DNA of 24,975 nucleotides from Rhizophagus sp. LPA8_4_AMF (GCA_021464525.1 JADRCO010000890.1:1-24975), one strand, 5' to 3'; shown: positions 8,952-18,936, counted from the first letter of the stretch. Notes: generated from the letters alone by a model not told the origin. Made by a program: numbers and translations.

Positions 8952-10639
8952 ACTTTTTTTTAAATGGAATGAATTGATCATCCGTCACTCAATAGTATAA
9001 CAAAGATAATAATAAATTTATTATGATTGTCGCACAAATAAATTAAAAATTGTTCTAAATAGAAAATTGTGAAATTACAAATTTATTCTTTAAAGATAGC
9101 GTCAGTGAGCGAGTATTATAAATCATTGAAAGCTTCTAGTATGACTAGTTTTTACATGATTTGTTGCTTTATTTGAATCCAATGGAAATTACATTTTGTT
9201 AGATTTCGTAAAATTCATAAAAATTTTAGTTATATTGATTTTAATATTCTTTTCTCGTTAATGTTCAAATGATTATGTGGTCGTCATAATTCTTTATCAA
9301 ATACTTTTTTCGTGTTGTAGATTAACTACAAAATGTCATCAATAAATGGCAATTTTAAATTAAAAAAATGAAAATTCGATAAACTACGCCAAAGCTTCGG
9401 TAATTAAATTTGTATTGATATTACTAACACTCGGACATGTTAATTTTTATTATCATTGGATTAATGACACAGGTGATGTAAATATTTAAAATTTACGGTT
9501 ACCAAATCTTAAATTATACCTAATTTTTCGCTATAACAAACAATATAATAAAAGCATATTATCGAAAAATAATAAACAAGATGTTGTACGTTATATCATT
9601 AATATTATCCTATAAGATCTATTCGTTAAAATTCCCATAACGATGGCTCTCATGAAATTTATGAGATATTTTGCATAAAGCTTCCAATAAAGTATACACT
9701 TTGTTTTTAACATTTCCATAATTATATATCTTGGATAAATGTATATATATTTATCTGCATTTTCATCTATAGTTTAATCATATTAGATTTAAGTTTATCT
9801 ATCTAACAATTATTATCTTATATTATTTTTTAAAAAACCACGAGATTAACCCACAGTCATATGATAATAAAATATATCTCCATCTTATCAGAACTCTAAA
9901 AATTTAGAAACTACCAAAAGAAAGTGTCAAGGGTTGTTCAGGAAACTCAATCATGTCAATTTTAGTTTATATGTTACTTGAACACCGCATGAATCTAAAA
10001 GATAGTGATATTTTGTCATTACAAATAATTATTATACGATAAAAATTTGTCAGTTGACCAATGATTAGATACTAATAACGGTAGTAAACTTGAATTCATT
10101 TCATTCATATTAAAAAGCTGGCGAATCAAAATTTACCACACACGTTCCACATACGCAAATAAATACGTAAGATAACAAAATCATAATTCTATCGTTTCTA
10201 TGCAATATACACTGTTTATCCGTACCCGATATGGAGTTGTTTTTTTTTGTAATTTCGCAAATATAAAAGATAAAAATAAGATGTTTACTATTTATATTCA
10301 TTACAATACAGTAATTTATCTGCAAATATTGATCACTTTTTTTTATAATCTTTCTAATTTTTTTTAAAAAAATGTTCTTTACCTCAAATTTATTGGTCGA
10401 TCATCTATAAAATGTAGTACTCGGACGGGAATTTTTTATTATGAAAATTTAAAAAAGGTAATGTTCCCTTATATGTATAAATTTGTAAACAAGTTTTGGT
10501 TTTAATTTAAATTTTATTTCATATTATGAAATTTCTTTATCCGCTGAGATATCTGGTCACGACTCACGATCCATCAAACTTTACGTAACGAATAAAAAGA
10601 TCTTTAAAAATAATAAATAGACTTCTTTTTCATTGTTAA
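8952..10639. other. AT-rich intergenic DNA upstream of F-box gene 2
   Basis: No gene, RNA or recognisable element was found. Short frames on both strands begin on non-ATG codons and look like AT-driven noise. A T8A7-type palindrome precedes an isolated ATG near 10361-10378, but no open frame follows it. Confidence 0.45.
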
Positions 10640-10665
10640 TTTTTTTTTTTTTAAAAAAAAAAAAA
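10640..10665. repeat. Perfect T13A13 palindrome at the start codon of F-box gene 2
   Basis: Thirteen T's (10640-10652) are followed directly by thirteen A's (10653-10665), the last A being the first base of the ATG. As DNA it is a rigid, nucleosome-disfavouring poly(dA:dT) tract. As RNA, if transcription starts upstream of it, it would fold into a hairpin ending at the start codon. If transcription starts within the A-run, it gives an A-rich leader instead. Confidence 0.7.
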
Positions 10666-12368
10666 TGTTACCAGAATGTTTACGCATAGTATTTTTATTT
10701 CTCGTCGAAGAATCCCCTAAAAATATTTTTCCTTTCAATTACGAAGTTCCTGATAATACACGTAATAATGAAATTAAGAGAAACAGGAAAACCTATGCAA
10801 ATATTCCATATATTATTACCAAAGACTTGAGATCTTGCACATTGGTATCAAGACTTTGGTGTGGAATTTCAACACCAATATTATATTCATATCCATTTCA
10901 CCATTTTCATAATATACAATATTGTAACACAAAATATAATTCAAAAGAACACGACGAAGCGTTTAAACCATATTATAAACTTATTCGTACCTTAATGAGT
11001 TGCATTCCTGAAGAAATTCTTAAGCAACATCTTACTACATACAAATTTAATAATGAGATTAAATATGATTTTTATGAACCGGTTAAACCAAAATTTGATT
11101 ATTTTAATTTCATTCGTGGGCTATATTTTACCGAAGAATTATTCAATTTAAGCTCTTGGGATCATTACAAAGATAATTGGTTACCATCGTATTTTCCAAA
11201 ACATGTATCAGGATTGGATCTTTCTTTGAGTTCACTAATAGAAGAATCATTTGTTTTGCTCGTCATGAAAGAATTCGTTAAATTCTTTTGTGGGAATTGT
11301 AATAACAATTCATCAATACTTGAGTTGCATGAATTATTACAACGTGATATATATTACACGGTGATCGAATCATTAACACCAAAGAAGCTTAGTGGACTTA
11401 AGGAATTATACGGTGAAGATATTTTACAATATGTGATAGAATGTCCTACGAGACCGAGATCGGGTATAATTTATCTTTATAAGAATCTCTTGCCCATAAC
11501 CAACCTAACCTTATTCGGTAATAAGGCAATTAATTCTAAACGCCAGGCAAATTATTTATCATATTTCATTTCTTCCCAAAACAAATTACAACATATCATA
11601 TTATCGGAGGGAGAATTGTCAATGTTAAATAATCAGAGAAAAGTCATCTCAGAAAGATATTATAATATTGTTTTACCTTCATTATCTGTTCATAAAGAAT
11701 GGCTGGTTAAGTTAGAATTCAGAAATATACATTTTGGCGAAGTTTTGGATCAAGGTACTGTCAATTCATTGGCATCAATCAAAAATATTAGAGAATTAAA
11801 ATTAATCAAGTGTAACATTCTTGAGGGTGATTTGATTCAATGGGCGAGAAGTATAAATAAACTTGAAATATTTGAATTTGAAGCATTAGATTATCCTACA
11901 CTTTATATTCCTGAAAAATTTTTAGAAATTCTTTTCCAAAATTCTTCTCAAACTTTAGTAAAGTTGATACTTAATTATAAAAGAAATTATAACCAAGATT
12001 CCAACATTTTAAGAAAAATTTCACAATACTTACATAATCTAACCTACTTATACCTTCCGACATTAAGTTCAAGGGAATTATTACCCGTATTTGTAAAATG
12101 TCAAAAATTAATATATATTAGCTTTGGGTTAACATATAATACCTATAATTTGAAAGAATTAGGTGAATATGTTTCAAAATCTCTTCAATTTATTCAATTT
12201 AGAGATATGAATGGTATTTTACCAAATGATGCTTTTGAATTTTTTCTACAGAAATCCGTTGAAGACGGAATGTTAAAATATTTAGAAATCAAAGGAAATT
12301 CTAACTTACCACGGGAGTATTTTAGGTTTTCTGAACAAATAGGTGTACAATTAATTTACGAAACGTAA
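10665..12368 (+). CDS. F-box-like protein with leucine-rich C-terminal region (paralogue 2)
   Basis: Intronless gene for 567 residues. The split F-box is visible: PECLRIVFLFLV at residues 3-14, an insert of about 35 residues rich in N, then KDLRSCTLVSRLWCGISTPI and LYSYPFHHFHN. It aligns over its whole length with the protein at 1592-3241; shared landmarks include SRxWC, YPFHHF, YKLIRTL.SCIP, NFIRGL.F, LQHIILSE, EFE/FVA.Y.PT and LKYLEI.G near the C-terminus. The body is leucine-rich, as in LRR-type substrate adaptors of SCF ubiquitin ligases; the target is unknown. The start is set by the F-box motif, which begins three residues in. An AATAAA at 12462-12467 lies close behind the stop. The paralogues are too diverged for a recent duplication, yet keep orientation and lack of introns. 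Confidence 0.85.
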   Translation: MLPECLRIVFLFLVEESPKNIFPFNYEVPDNTRNNEIKRNRKTYANIPYIITKDLRSCTLVSRLWCGISTPILYSYPFHHFHNIQYCNTKYNSKEHDEAFKPYYKLIRTLMSCIPEEILKQHLTTYKFNNEIKYDFYEPVKPKFDYFNFIRGLYFTEELFNLSSWDHYKDNWLPSYFPKHVSGLDLSLSSLIEESFVLLVMKEFVKFFCGNCNNNSSILELHELLQRDIYYTVIESLTPKKLSGLKELYGEDILQYVIECPTRPRSGIIYLYKNLLPITNLTLFGNKAINSKRQANYLSYFISSQNKLQHIILSEGELSMLNNQRKVISERYYNIVLPSLSVHKEWLVKLEFRNIHFGEVLDQGTVNSLASIKNIRELKLIKCNILEGDLIQWARSINKLEIFEFEALDYPTLYIPEKFLEILFQNSSQTLVKLILNYKRNYNQDSNILRKISQYLHNLTYLYLPTLSSRELLPVFVKCQKLIYISFGLTYNTYNLKELGEYVSKSLQFIQFRDMNGILPNDAFEFFLQKSVEDGMLKYLEIKGNSNLPREYFRFSEQIGVQLIYET

Positions 12369-13462
12369 TAGAAAAATTCTATAATTCAATTACGGCTTTA
12401 TGTAGTATTGAAGTTTCATATATTCTCCGTCTAGTGTAATATACTTCGTAACCAATTAAAAAATAAATTTGGATCACATGATTTTTTGTGTAATGTAAGA
12501 TTTTTTGCTCCTAAATGTTATTTTGAGGTTTTTATGAGTATTTTTCACTCATTTTCTACGAAATTTGATTTCATTCACGAATTGTCACTTTGTACGTGAT
12601 TTGATATTATTGTAATAAATCAGAGCATTAAGTTCACAATTTAATTATATGATATATATTTATACTATAAAATATTCAATAAACAATTGAACAAATCTCG
12701 TCATTTATATTAATGTATCGCAAGGGCTTCCTAAGCGATACTGTTGCTCCACTCATAAAAATTACGCATAGCATCTACCACATTGTATCACAACAAACCG
12801 ATCCTATCGCAGGACAGCATAAAATTTAGTACTCACAAGATTGAAAACAACCTCTACCGTCAGTTAGTAGGTACTGAGTAACCTCAAAAACAGATTATTC
12901 TAGGTTACAATAGAGTTATTTGGTTTGGCAAAGTTATATCCGTATATCCTATTACAATAGAATAATGGATAAACCGGATAAAAACTCTAGGTTAATCCAG
13001 ATTACTTTAGGATAATAACGAAATATTTTTTTGAAATAAAATAAAATTAATTTTTACCAATACTCGTCAAACGTATTGTCTCATTAGTAAGTGGTAATTA
13101 GTGGTGACGTCAGCGGATGGAAGGAAGGAACATTTCATGGGTTAATTCAAAATCAAAGTGCTCTACAATAGAAAGTCCTTCGGACAACTAGGGTATTTTA
13201 CAAAACTTGAAAGGTGGTATTACACATGGGTCTGTAATAAACGGTACTTATTTTTTTATAAAATTTATTATATACTAGGTGGTTCGAAGCGGTATAATTA
13301 CATAATTATCAGTAATATTACGTTTACACCTGATCCTAAAATCTCATTGACCATGTACATGGCGTGACAGACGACATTGCATGGTTTTGACTCTATAAAA
13401 AATTCTATCCGTTATTTCTGTGAAAACTCCGTAAAAATGAGTCTTTCACGGATCCATTCACG
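12369..13462. other. Intergenic DNA with short inverted repeats and a CRE-like site
   Basis: No gene is recognised. Seen: a small hairpin with TATCGC/GCGATA arms (12716-12740); a partly palindromic AT-rich segment at about 12890-13010 in which TCTAGGTTA and ATAGAGTTATTT-type strings recur in inverted form, possibly an old MITE; and a perfect TGACGTCA (13105-13112), the consensus for CREB/ATF-type bZIP factors, without an obvious gene behind it. A frame at 13158-13367 lacks an ATG start and homology. Confidence 0.4.
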
Positions 13463-13575
13463 GAAAATGTAAATAATTCGATAAATTCCATGATATAAGG
13501 GTTATTATTAATTGAGCCTTTTACAGAAAAAAGGTGGAATATAAAAAACGGATCGACTTTTTTTACAGGTGAGTG
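13463..13575 (+). repeat. Dispersed repeat family B, copy 2
   Basis: Same family and orientation as 6304-6420; see that entry for shared blocks. Here it is followed immediately by GTCCTTCGCTACGCTTCGGAC (13581-13601), an imperfect inverted repeat (GTCC..GGAC ends) that differs from the sequence after copy 1. A related GTCCTTCGGAC string occurs at about 13175. The open frame on the minus strand over this copy is a by-product of the repeat. Confidence 0.7.
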
Positions 13576-13669
13576 TACTTGAAGTCCTTCGCTACGCTTC
13601 GGACAATTATTATTCATTATCACGTTGATCTATCAAATATATCAATTACGTAGAATTTAAGATCTAAAC

Positions 13670-14487
13670 ATTCCCCCTACTATAACACCATTTCTTTAAG
13701 AAAAATCAATGCCTTCTTTCATTAGCTCTTTTTGTGGTCACTATTAAGCCAATATCACTAAAAACATGCTCACTTGCTGCTGAAGTCGCTTGAACCGCAA
13801 GATATTTTCGGAAACTGTCTTTGATTTACACACAACCATTTTCCTATATTGATTTTGATCGGAGCTTTGTAACTTAAATTTTCCAAGAATATTGTTTTTT
13901 TGTGCATCTAACAATTGTCATTTTGCTTGGGTGATGTGAAAATTAATAAGTCTCTTTACACATGTAATAAGTATTTCTGCTGGTAATAAACCTGAAAACG
14001 TGAAATCAAAGGAATTTGGTTGATACATTTTTTAATGTTAGAGGCCATTATTGTTGTGCAAAAAAACTTTGTCCTGGATTTTCCAATCGAAAATAATTTT
14101 TCCAGCATTTCTTGCAGTTCGAGGATAAACTTTTAACAAGTGTAATTTCTATTATTTCATATGCATGATTGTGTGATAAAATGACATGTGATGGCAAAGA
14201 AACTTCCACAAACGATCTATGTGTAAGTTTTAATACAGTGAATGATAAATAAGAGCAGGACGACTCAATGGATCTCCGTACCCACGGTTAGGTTATAGCA
14301 ATTTTAGATTTTTTTATATCCTAGCCATCTATAAATATGTACACTCCTCGGTGCCTGTCTTAAAAATAAAAATCAAAATAAGAATGAAAGATGACAATCT
14401 AATATATTTGTTTTTTAATCATTGCATACGATTATCATGATCATGTGATCAGATTTCTTGTCCACAAGTCGCATGTCATATCAATCG
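13670..14487 (-). pseudogene. hAT transposase relic, catalytic and C-terminal part
   Basis: Read on the minus strand, broken frames give classic hAT landmarks in order. TIDMTCDLWT (about 14461-14487) is the hAT TCDLWT motif. Then come ITLVKVYPRTARNAGKIIF followed by DWKIQDKVF (about 14060-14150), corresponding to the usual YPHTAxNIxE...W.I.DKV. At about 13685-13860 are NQRQFPK and YLAVQATSAASEHVFSDIG then TKRANERR, the hATC dimerisation region ([AS]TSAASERVFSDAG). Frameshifts and stops separate the pieces (for example between QFPK and RKYLAV, and after RANERRH), so it cannot be expressed as one protein. It faces left; its N-terminal part lies at 15739-16271, beyond the LINE. Confidence 0.8.
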
Positions 14488-14505
14488 TATTTTGATGAAG
14501 AGTAT
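14488..14505 (+). repeat. Target-site duplication, left copy (LINE insertion)
   Basis: TATTTTGATGAAGAGTAT, identical over 18 bp to 15721-15738. Together they bracket the plus-strand LINE fragment. Direct repeats of this length with an A-rich 3' end between them are the hallmark of target-primed reverse transcription. Confidence 0.9.
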
Positions 14506-15576
14506 CACGGATGCGAAACTTTTTGATTCCTTCTTATTTAATGATAGATTGCCTCCTTACATTGCTCGAAATTCTACGAGTGCAGTTAATTGGCCTCTTA
14601 CGCAAGACTGGTGCAAAAGAAATAACACGCCGGACGTTACCAGCACTAACAAAAGCAAATTGGATGCGTTTAAATTGAAATCTCTCAATCACATCCTTCC
14701 ATGCGGGGACATATTGAGGAAACATTACCCTCTGTTGTATGAACATTTACAAGGGGATATCCCTTGTCCGATATGTAGTTCAAACGCTGACACTAACGCG
14801 CATATAAGTTTCTGCCCTACTTTATGGCCGACATTAGACACATTGTTAGAAGAGTTACGAATAGTTTTACGTGTTAAAATTATTGCGGCCACCCCGGACA
14901 ATATTACTACCTAATTCCTGGATCAGGAATTACTTGACCACCCAATTTTCACCCTATTACGGAGAATTCTCAGGACATTTATTTGCTAATTCTTTCTTTT
15001 ATTCCTTCGTTAGTGGATAAAGTTCATTATTACACAGGGAAATTCCACGTGACACGTTCCATCATTTTTGAATTCATGGATTCCTTTTTCATGGAGATTT
15101 ATACCAAGGTTTTGTTACATTATGTGGACAAACAGAAAGCTTGTGAGCGTCCCCGAGGCATCACGCGCAAAAAGAAAATTAACTATCACAACCAATTCCG
15201 TAAATGTCAACGTTCTTTGGAACGCGCAACTACACAGATTCCTCGTACTAGATCACATGACTTGGCTCAAGAAAAATTGGATCGGCTGTGGTCCTATAGG
15301 TCGTATAATCAGAATCATCGTTATGATGACACCATACGGATTCGACACTTACAATGCCCGAAGCAACAGGATCCTCATGCACCCCGTTGGATCTTGTGGG
15401 TTACCTCAAATTATTTGCACTCAGGCGAATGGTCGTCTTATTGTTCGTGTTATTTTGATAGAAATTCATTTATTTTAGATCATAGTAGTTTTATTTCTTA
15501 TTTTTCTTTTTTTATGTCCTTTTTTAATTTAGATAATTGTAGTATTAGTTTTATTTTTAATTTGAACGATACATAA
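14506..15576 (+). pseudogene. C-terminal remnant of LINE reverse-transcriptase polyprotein
   Basis: The first open part (14506-14914) encodes the region after the reverse transcriptase/RNase H domains: FKLKSLNHILPCGDILRK, then a zinc-knuckle-like CPICSSNADTNAHISFC (C-x2-C-x8-H-x3-C; residues C92, C95, H104, C108 counted from an ATT at 14492 within the duplication). A stop at 14912-14914 and a further stop near 14986 interrupt it. Homologous-looking coding continues in the frame of 14983-15576 (FMDSFFMEIYTKVLLHYVDK then a basic RGITRKKKIN stretch). The overlapping frame at 15068-15478 is a shadow. Reverse transcriptase and endonuclease domains are missing, so the copy is dead. Confidence 0.7.
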
Positions 15577-15720
15577 CTTGGCTACGCCTCGAAGTTTTAA
15601 ATAACAGGCAGGGAGTTGGTTACGTAGTTTTGCCATGTTTGTATTTCATATTCTCATGTAACCGTCAATACGGATTTGTCTCAGTTCGTGTCTAAATTTT
15701 AAAAATAAAATAAAAAAAAT
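14506..15720 (+). mobile_element. 5'-truncated LINE (non-LTR retrotransposon), nested in a hAT relic
   Basis: About 1.2 kb lying exactly between two perfect 18-bp direct repeats. It starts abruptly inside coding sequence (5' truncation), ends in a non-coding 3' region containing GGCTACGCCTCGAAG and closes with an A-rich tail (about 15693-15720). This is what target-primed reverse transcription of a LINE produces. The insertion sits inside the minus-strand hAT transposase, between its BED-like N-terminal part and its TCDLWT motif, so the LINE arrived after the hAT copy. The perfect duplication suggests a fairly recent event compared with the decayed hAT. Confidence 0.85.
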
Positions 15721-15738
15721 TATTTTGATGAAGAGTAT
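15721..15738 (+). repeat. Target-site duplication, right copy (LINE insertion)
   Basis: Perfect 18-bp match to 14488-14505, directly after the A-rich tail of the LINE. On removing the LINE and one copy, the hAT relic reads on across the join on the minus strand. Confidence 0.9.
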
Positions 15739-16271
15739 TATTAATTTATTATTGATTTGATGTTTTCCATTAAGATACTAATAATATTCCCAGTTGATCC
15801 ATTTACATTACACATTCACAAACAATATAATATTTTGGTTTATTTACCATTAATATCGTTCCAAAAATCTTGTCAACCAATTGATCTATTACACTCTCCT
15901 TCTTTCATCAATTTCTCTTTATCCAATTAATGAAAATTTTATAATTTCAAATGATAAAAAATTCCATGAAAAAGATTTTGAAGCTTTATATATACAAAAG
16001 GTCGATTGATTACGCTTTCCCCATGCCCATACAGCTACAAAATTGATAGTTTATTTGTTTCTTTCATTTTCGTTGTCATCACACTTATGTTCATCATCCT
16101 CATTTTCGTAATCATCCTCATTTTTACACTCCTCATTTTCACTTTTTACCTTCATACTTCATTCTCACTTTTGTCATCATTATTAATTTCAATATATTCA
16201 TAATTTTCTTCATCATCTCCTATTTGCTGTCGTGACCTTTTTTTTGCATGTTTAGTTTCTTTAGAATTCAT
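15739..16271 (-). pseudogene. hAT transposase relic, N-terminal part (basic/acidic leader and BED-like finger)
   Basis: On the minus strand an ATG at 16271 opens a 39-codon frame with a basic patch (AKKRSRQQ) and then an acidic tail (DDEENYEYIEINNDDKSENE). After a frameshift, a repetitive acidic stretch continues to about 16050 (ENEECKNEDDYENEDDEHKC...). Further left (about 15740-15870) broken frames give FWNDINGK, a C-x(n)-C pair and CNVNGSTGNIISILMEN, resembling a BED zinc finger (W..., C..C, then ...N..HL). Order and strand fit the N-terminus of the hAT transposase whose remainder lies at 13670-14487. The plus-strand hydrophobic frame at 16006-16203 is the shadow of the acidic repeats. Confidence 0.5.
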
Positions 16272-16445
16272 ATTTAAGTTAAAATAAAGATCTGTTTAAT
16301 ATGTTTATTGGCGCATCTTATAAATCACAAACCGGATTCAATAATAATAAGTCAGTAATAAGTCTAGCATAAACCTAATTATATTTTGCATACATTATGT
16401 TTACTTTTGTTTTAATATGTGATATACAGTACATCATAAACTAGA
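16272..16445. other. AT-rich spacer, possible 5' end of the hAT element
   Basis: The segment upstream of the hAT N-terminal frame. I could not find a terminal inverted repeat or the 8-bp duplication expected for hAT, so the outer ends of the element remain undefined. Confidence 0.35.
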
Positions 16446-16654
16446 ACTTGGGGAAAGAGCGAGCGAGAGAATAGGGGAAAGGAAAAGGGAAAGGAAAAGG
16501 GAAGGGGAAAGGGAAGGGGAAGAATGAGAGAGTGAAAGTGAAAGGGGAAAGGGAGAGGGATAAGGGAAAGGGAAAGGGAAAGGGAAAAGGGGAAAGCGAG
16601 GGAATAAGGAAAAAGGAAAGGGAAAGAGGAAAAAACGAGAGAAGAGCGAGGACA
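16446..16654 (+). repeat. Polypurine tract of GGGAAA-type units
   Basis: About 200 bp in which nearly every base on the plus strand is A or G, built from irregular GGGAAA, GGGAAGG, GGAAAAGG and GAGAGA units with only isolated C and T interruptions. Homopurine-homopyrimidine mirror-like tracts can form triplex (H-DNA), and the many GGG runs allow G-quadruplex structures. Open frames through it on either strand (K/G/E/R-rich or S/F/P-rich) are low-complexity and are not called as genes. Confidence 0.85.
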
Positions 16655-16697
16655 CTTACACTCCCAACCTACATACCTAATAGAAGATGTAAAAAAA

Positions 16698-16803
16698 AGG
16701 GAACTGAAGAGAAGACCTGTGAAGATATCCTTGGTTTATTAGTTTCATCTGATGTGTTACTTATCGAAGAATTATACAACCATGTTCAATATTATTTTAA
16801 TTG
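16698..16803 (+). pseudogene. Fragment of a BTB-domain protein gene
   Basis: The end of a frame running out of the polypurine tract encodes EDILGLLVSSDVLLIEELYN and then HVQYYFN followed by TGA. This resembles the distal part of BTB domains of fungal BTB/Kelch- and BTB/TLDc-type proteins (I-x-GLLVASDELLLEEL-x-x-HVQ-x-YL). The front half of the BTB fold and all downstream domains are absent, and the upstream part of the frame is low-complexity. It is therefore a relic, not a gene. The BTB match is by eye. Confidence 0.5.
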
Positions 16804-17316
16804 AAAAACAAAAGAAAACGTAAAGAAAAGAGAAGAGAAGAGAGAAGGCAGATTCCAGAGAGAGACGCCTAAAAAAATTTTTTTATCCCAAGTCGAAAAA
16901 GGAGTTACCGCGAGAGAAAAAAAAATTATCTCTTTTTTTACTTGACGCGAGAGATGAGAAATAAAATTATGAGAAAAATTATTTGGATATATCAAATGTT
17001 CAAAAGAGTAATTTTTTAGTTTTATAGATTTATATTTTATATTCAGAATTACCATTAAATAACTGTTATTTTTTATATATTTAAACTATAAATAAACAGT
17101 TCACAAGTTATACAAGTTATAAATATAAAACAAATTTATGGAGGTTTCAAACAATCTTATTTATTATTAAATAAAATTTGTAACATTATTGCCTATACTA
17201 GCTATACTAATAATAACTGAGATAATTATATAATTAATAATATAAGATTTCATTTTTCAAAAATATATAACAAAATTCTTGCGTAATATAAAATATACTT
17301 ATATTTTCAATATAAT
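16804..17316. other. Purine-rich then AT-rich intergenic DNA, 3' flank of the monooxygenase gene
   Basis: A second, shorter AG-rich patch lies at about 16807-16870 (GAAAAGAGAAGAGAAGAGAG). From about 16980 on the sequence is AT-rich. It would hold the transcript end of the minus-strand monooxygenase; on that strand an AATAAA overlaps the stop codon (17316-17321). No gene was seen. Confidence 0.5.
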
Positions 17317-18828
17317 TTATTTTCTAGAGAAAAAATCATAATCAAAAGTGTTCATGGCAAAATTTATAATCTTTATGAAACTGTTTCTGAAAATAGTGCC
17401 AAAATATCCAACTGGTATGGAATGTCTTAATGTGGAAGCCCTAGATTTTAGTACATCAGCGGATGTTCGTTTTAGCATTTCATTTTCATATTCTTTAATA
17501 CAAGAAATATAATTTTCCGGAGAATAATTAAGTAATGCTTGAGAAAGTACTTCAGCATCTTGAATAGCATTATTTGCTCCTAATCCTAATACAGGACTCA
17601 TAGCATGAGCGGCATCCCCTAATAACGCAACTCTACTACTTGTCCATGTATTAACAGACAATGGATTAATATCTTGCATCTGTCTACGTTGTACAGGATT
17701 GTAAGTTTTAAATGGATATTTGTCTGGATCAGGAGCTGTTCTAGGAACCAAACTCCATAATTCTAACATAATATTAGTTAATTCACATTCCGGTCTCAAT
17801 TTTCGAATCATATGTTTAACATGATCGATAACTGATGCAGGATCATTATCGTCAACTTTTATTTTATCATTTTCAACATTATCATCTAATTTAGTAGGAT
17901 AACTAAAAGCCAATGTCATCCTGTAGTGAGGTTCATTTTTATCATTTTGTTCTTGTTCGATTGGAATCAAGCGGTAAAAAATAAAGGTGCTATCTCCGTT
18001 TAATCCAAGAGTTTTCTGAAATAAACTGTTTCCATTGATTTTAATTAATCTGTCTATTAAATCCTTAGGTACGGCTGCATCTGCATTAATTTGAGTTATT
18101 CCAAAATCAAAAATTTGTAATTCAGGTATCTTTTGTTTTCGAACTAAAGAAAAAAAGCAAATTAGTTATGGCGATAATAAGAAATAAAATAATTATTTAA
18201 AAGTTTTTTTTTTTACCTGGAGAATTTATTCCATCTGCACCAACTAAGATATCACAAAATTCTTTCGAACCATCCTCAAAAAATACCCAAACACCTTCTT
18301 CAGTTTCTTCATATTTAATACATTTTTTACCCCATTGAACTGGTACATTTTCTAACAAAACGTCTCTAAGTCTATCACGATAAGTAATAATTGCCGAAAA
18401 ACCGGAAGCATTTGCGACTCCGTAAACATCTGTAGCTTGTTTAGATGGTGGTTTTAATAAGAGATTTCCTGTATGATCGGTGAGTGAAAATCCATGACAT
18501 TCTACATCAGGAATTGGATTTGGCATTCCTTTTGGAAGGTTTAAAGCGACCGACGAGGGAAGACAATTTATAAGTGATCGAGCCCCGAAATTGTTTATGC
18601 CTATATGATATCCTTGCCATCGATCTTTTAACATGAAAGAGAGATAGTCACGTGAAAGTTTTTCTTATGGAAATATTCGTTTCTATACCTACCTTGAGGT
18701 CCGGATTCTCGTTCAAAGATCTTTACGTTAAATTCTTTTTTATCTTTGTTCTTTATCAAAGCATGATAAAAAGAAAGTCCTCCTAACCCAGCACCAGCAA
18801 TAATTACAGTTGGAATTTTTTGTTGCAT
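17317..18828 (-). CDS. FAD-dependent monooxygenase (aromatic-ring hydroxylase-like), three exons
   Basis: Predicted spliced gene: exon 1 18828-18693, intron 68 nt (18692-18625), exon 2 18624-18217, intron 73 nt (18216-18144), exon 3 18143-17317. Both junctions are GT-AG and in phase 1, giving 456 residues, normal for this family. The three family fingerprints are present. The N-terminal Rossmann motif VIIAGAGLGG (G12-x-G14-x-x-G17) ends with an acidic residue in KIFERE. The DG motif is DILVGADGINSP (D176-G177). The GD motif is RVALLGDAAHAMSPVLGLGA (G357-D358), contacting the FAD ribose. Intron 1 falls within the usual ...R.QGYRI region, where splicing restores RWQGYHIGIN. The enzyme would bind FAD, use NAD(P)H and O2 and hydroxylate or oxidise an unknown substrate in the cytosol; no clear membrane segment is seen. 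The gene stands alone, with a TATA box upstream. Intron ends and start fit well, but transcripts were not available. Confidence 0.88.
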
Positions 18829-18936
18829 TTTTTTTTTTTTTTGAAAAATGGTAAAAATGGTTTGATTATAATTTTTATCACGTCCAGATAATTTCTTGAT
18901 AAGTTGAATGAAGACGACAAATCTTTAATTCGGGTT

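Noticed and set aside
8599..8988. Two short frames on opposite strands near the 8861-8951 hairpin
   Set aside because: Neither starts on ATG in a good context, and their sequence includes the hairpin arms; no protein family recognised.
10110..10325. Minus-strand hydrophobic frame of 71 codons
   Set aside because: Begins on TTG and looks like AT-rich noise.
13105..13112. TGACGTCA site as a promoter element
   Set aside because: Perfect CRE palindrome, but no supported gene follows within a plausible distance; mentioned only in the intergenic entry.
13405..13623. Minus-strand frame of 72 codons
   Set aside because: It is a translation of dispersed repeat B plus the GTCC..GGAC inverted repeat; copy 1 of the repeat does not keep the frame open.
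14534..14746. Minus-strand frame opposite the LINE coding region
   Set aside because: Shadow of the plus-strand LINE frame with the zinc-knuckle motif.
15068..15478. Second plus-strand frame in the LINE
   Set aside because: Overlaps the frame at 14983-15576, which better resembles the tail of a LINE protein (EIYTKV... and basic ITRKKK); regarded as a shadow.
16006..16203. Plus-strand hydrophobic frame resembling membrane segments
   Set aside because: It is the complement of the acidic GAAAATGAGGATGAT-like repeats of the minus-strand hAT N-terminal region.
16434..16804. S/F/P-rich and K/G/E-rich frames over the polypurine tract
   Set aside because: Low-complexity translations of the GGGAAA-type repeat; only the last part on the plus strand carries a protein-like (BTB) signature.
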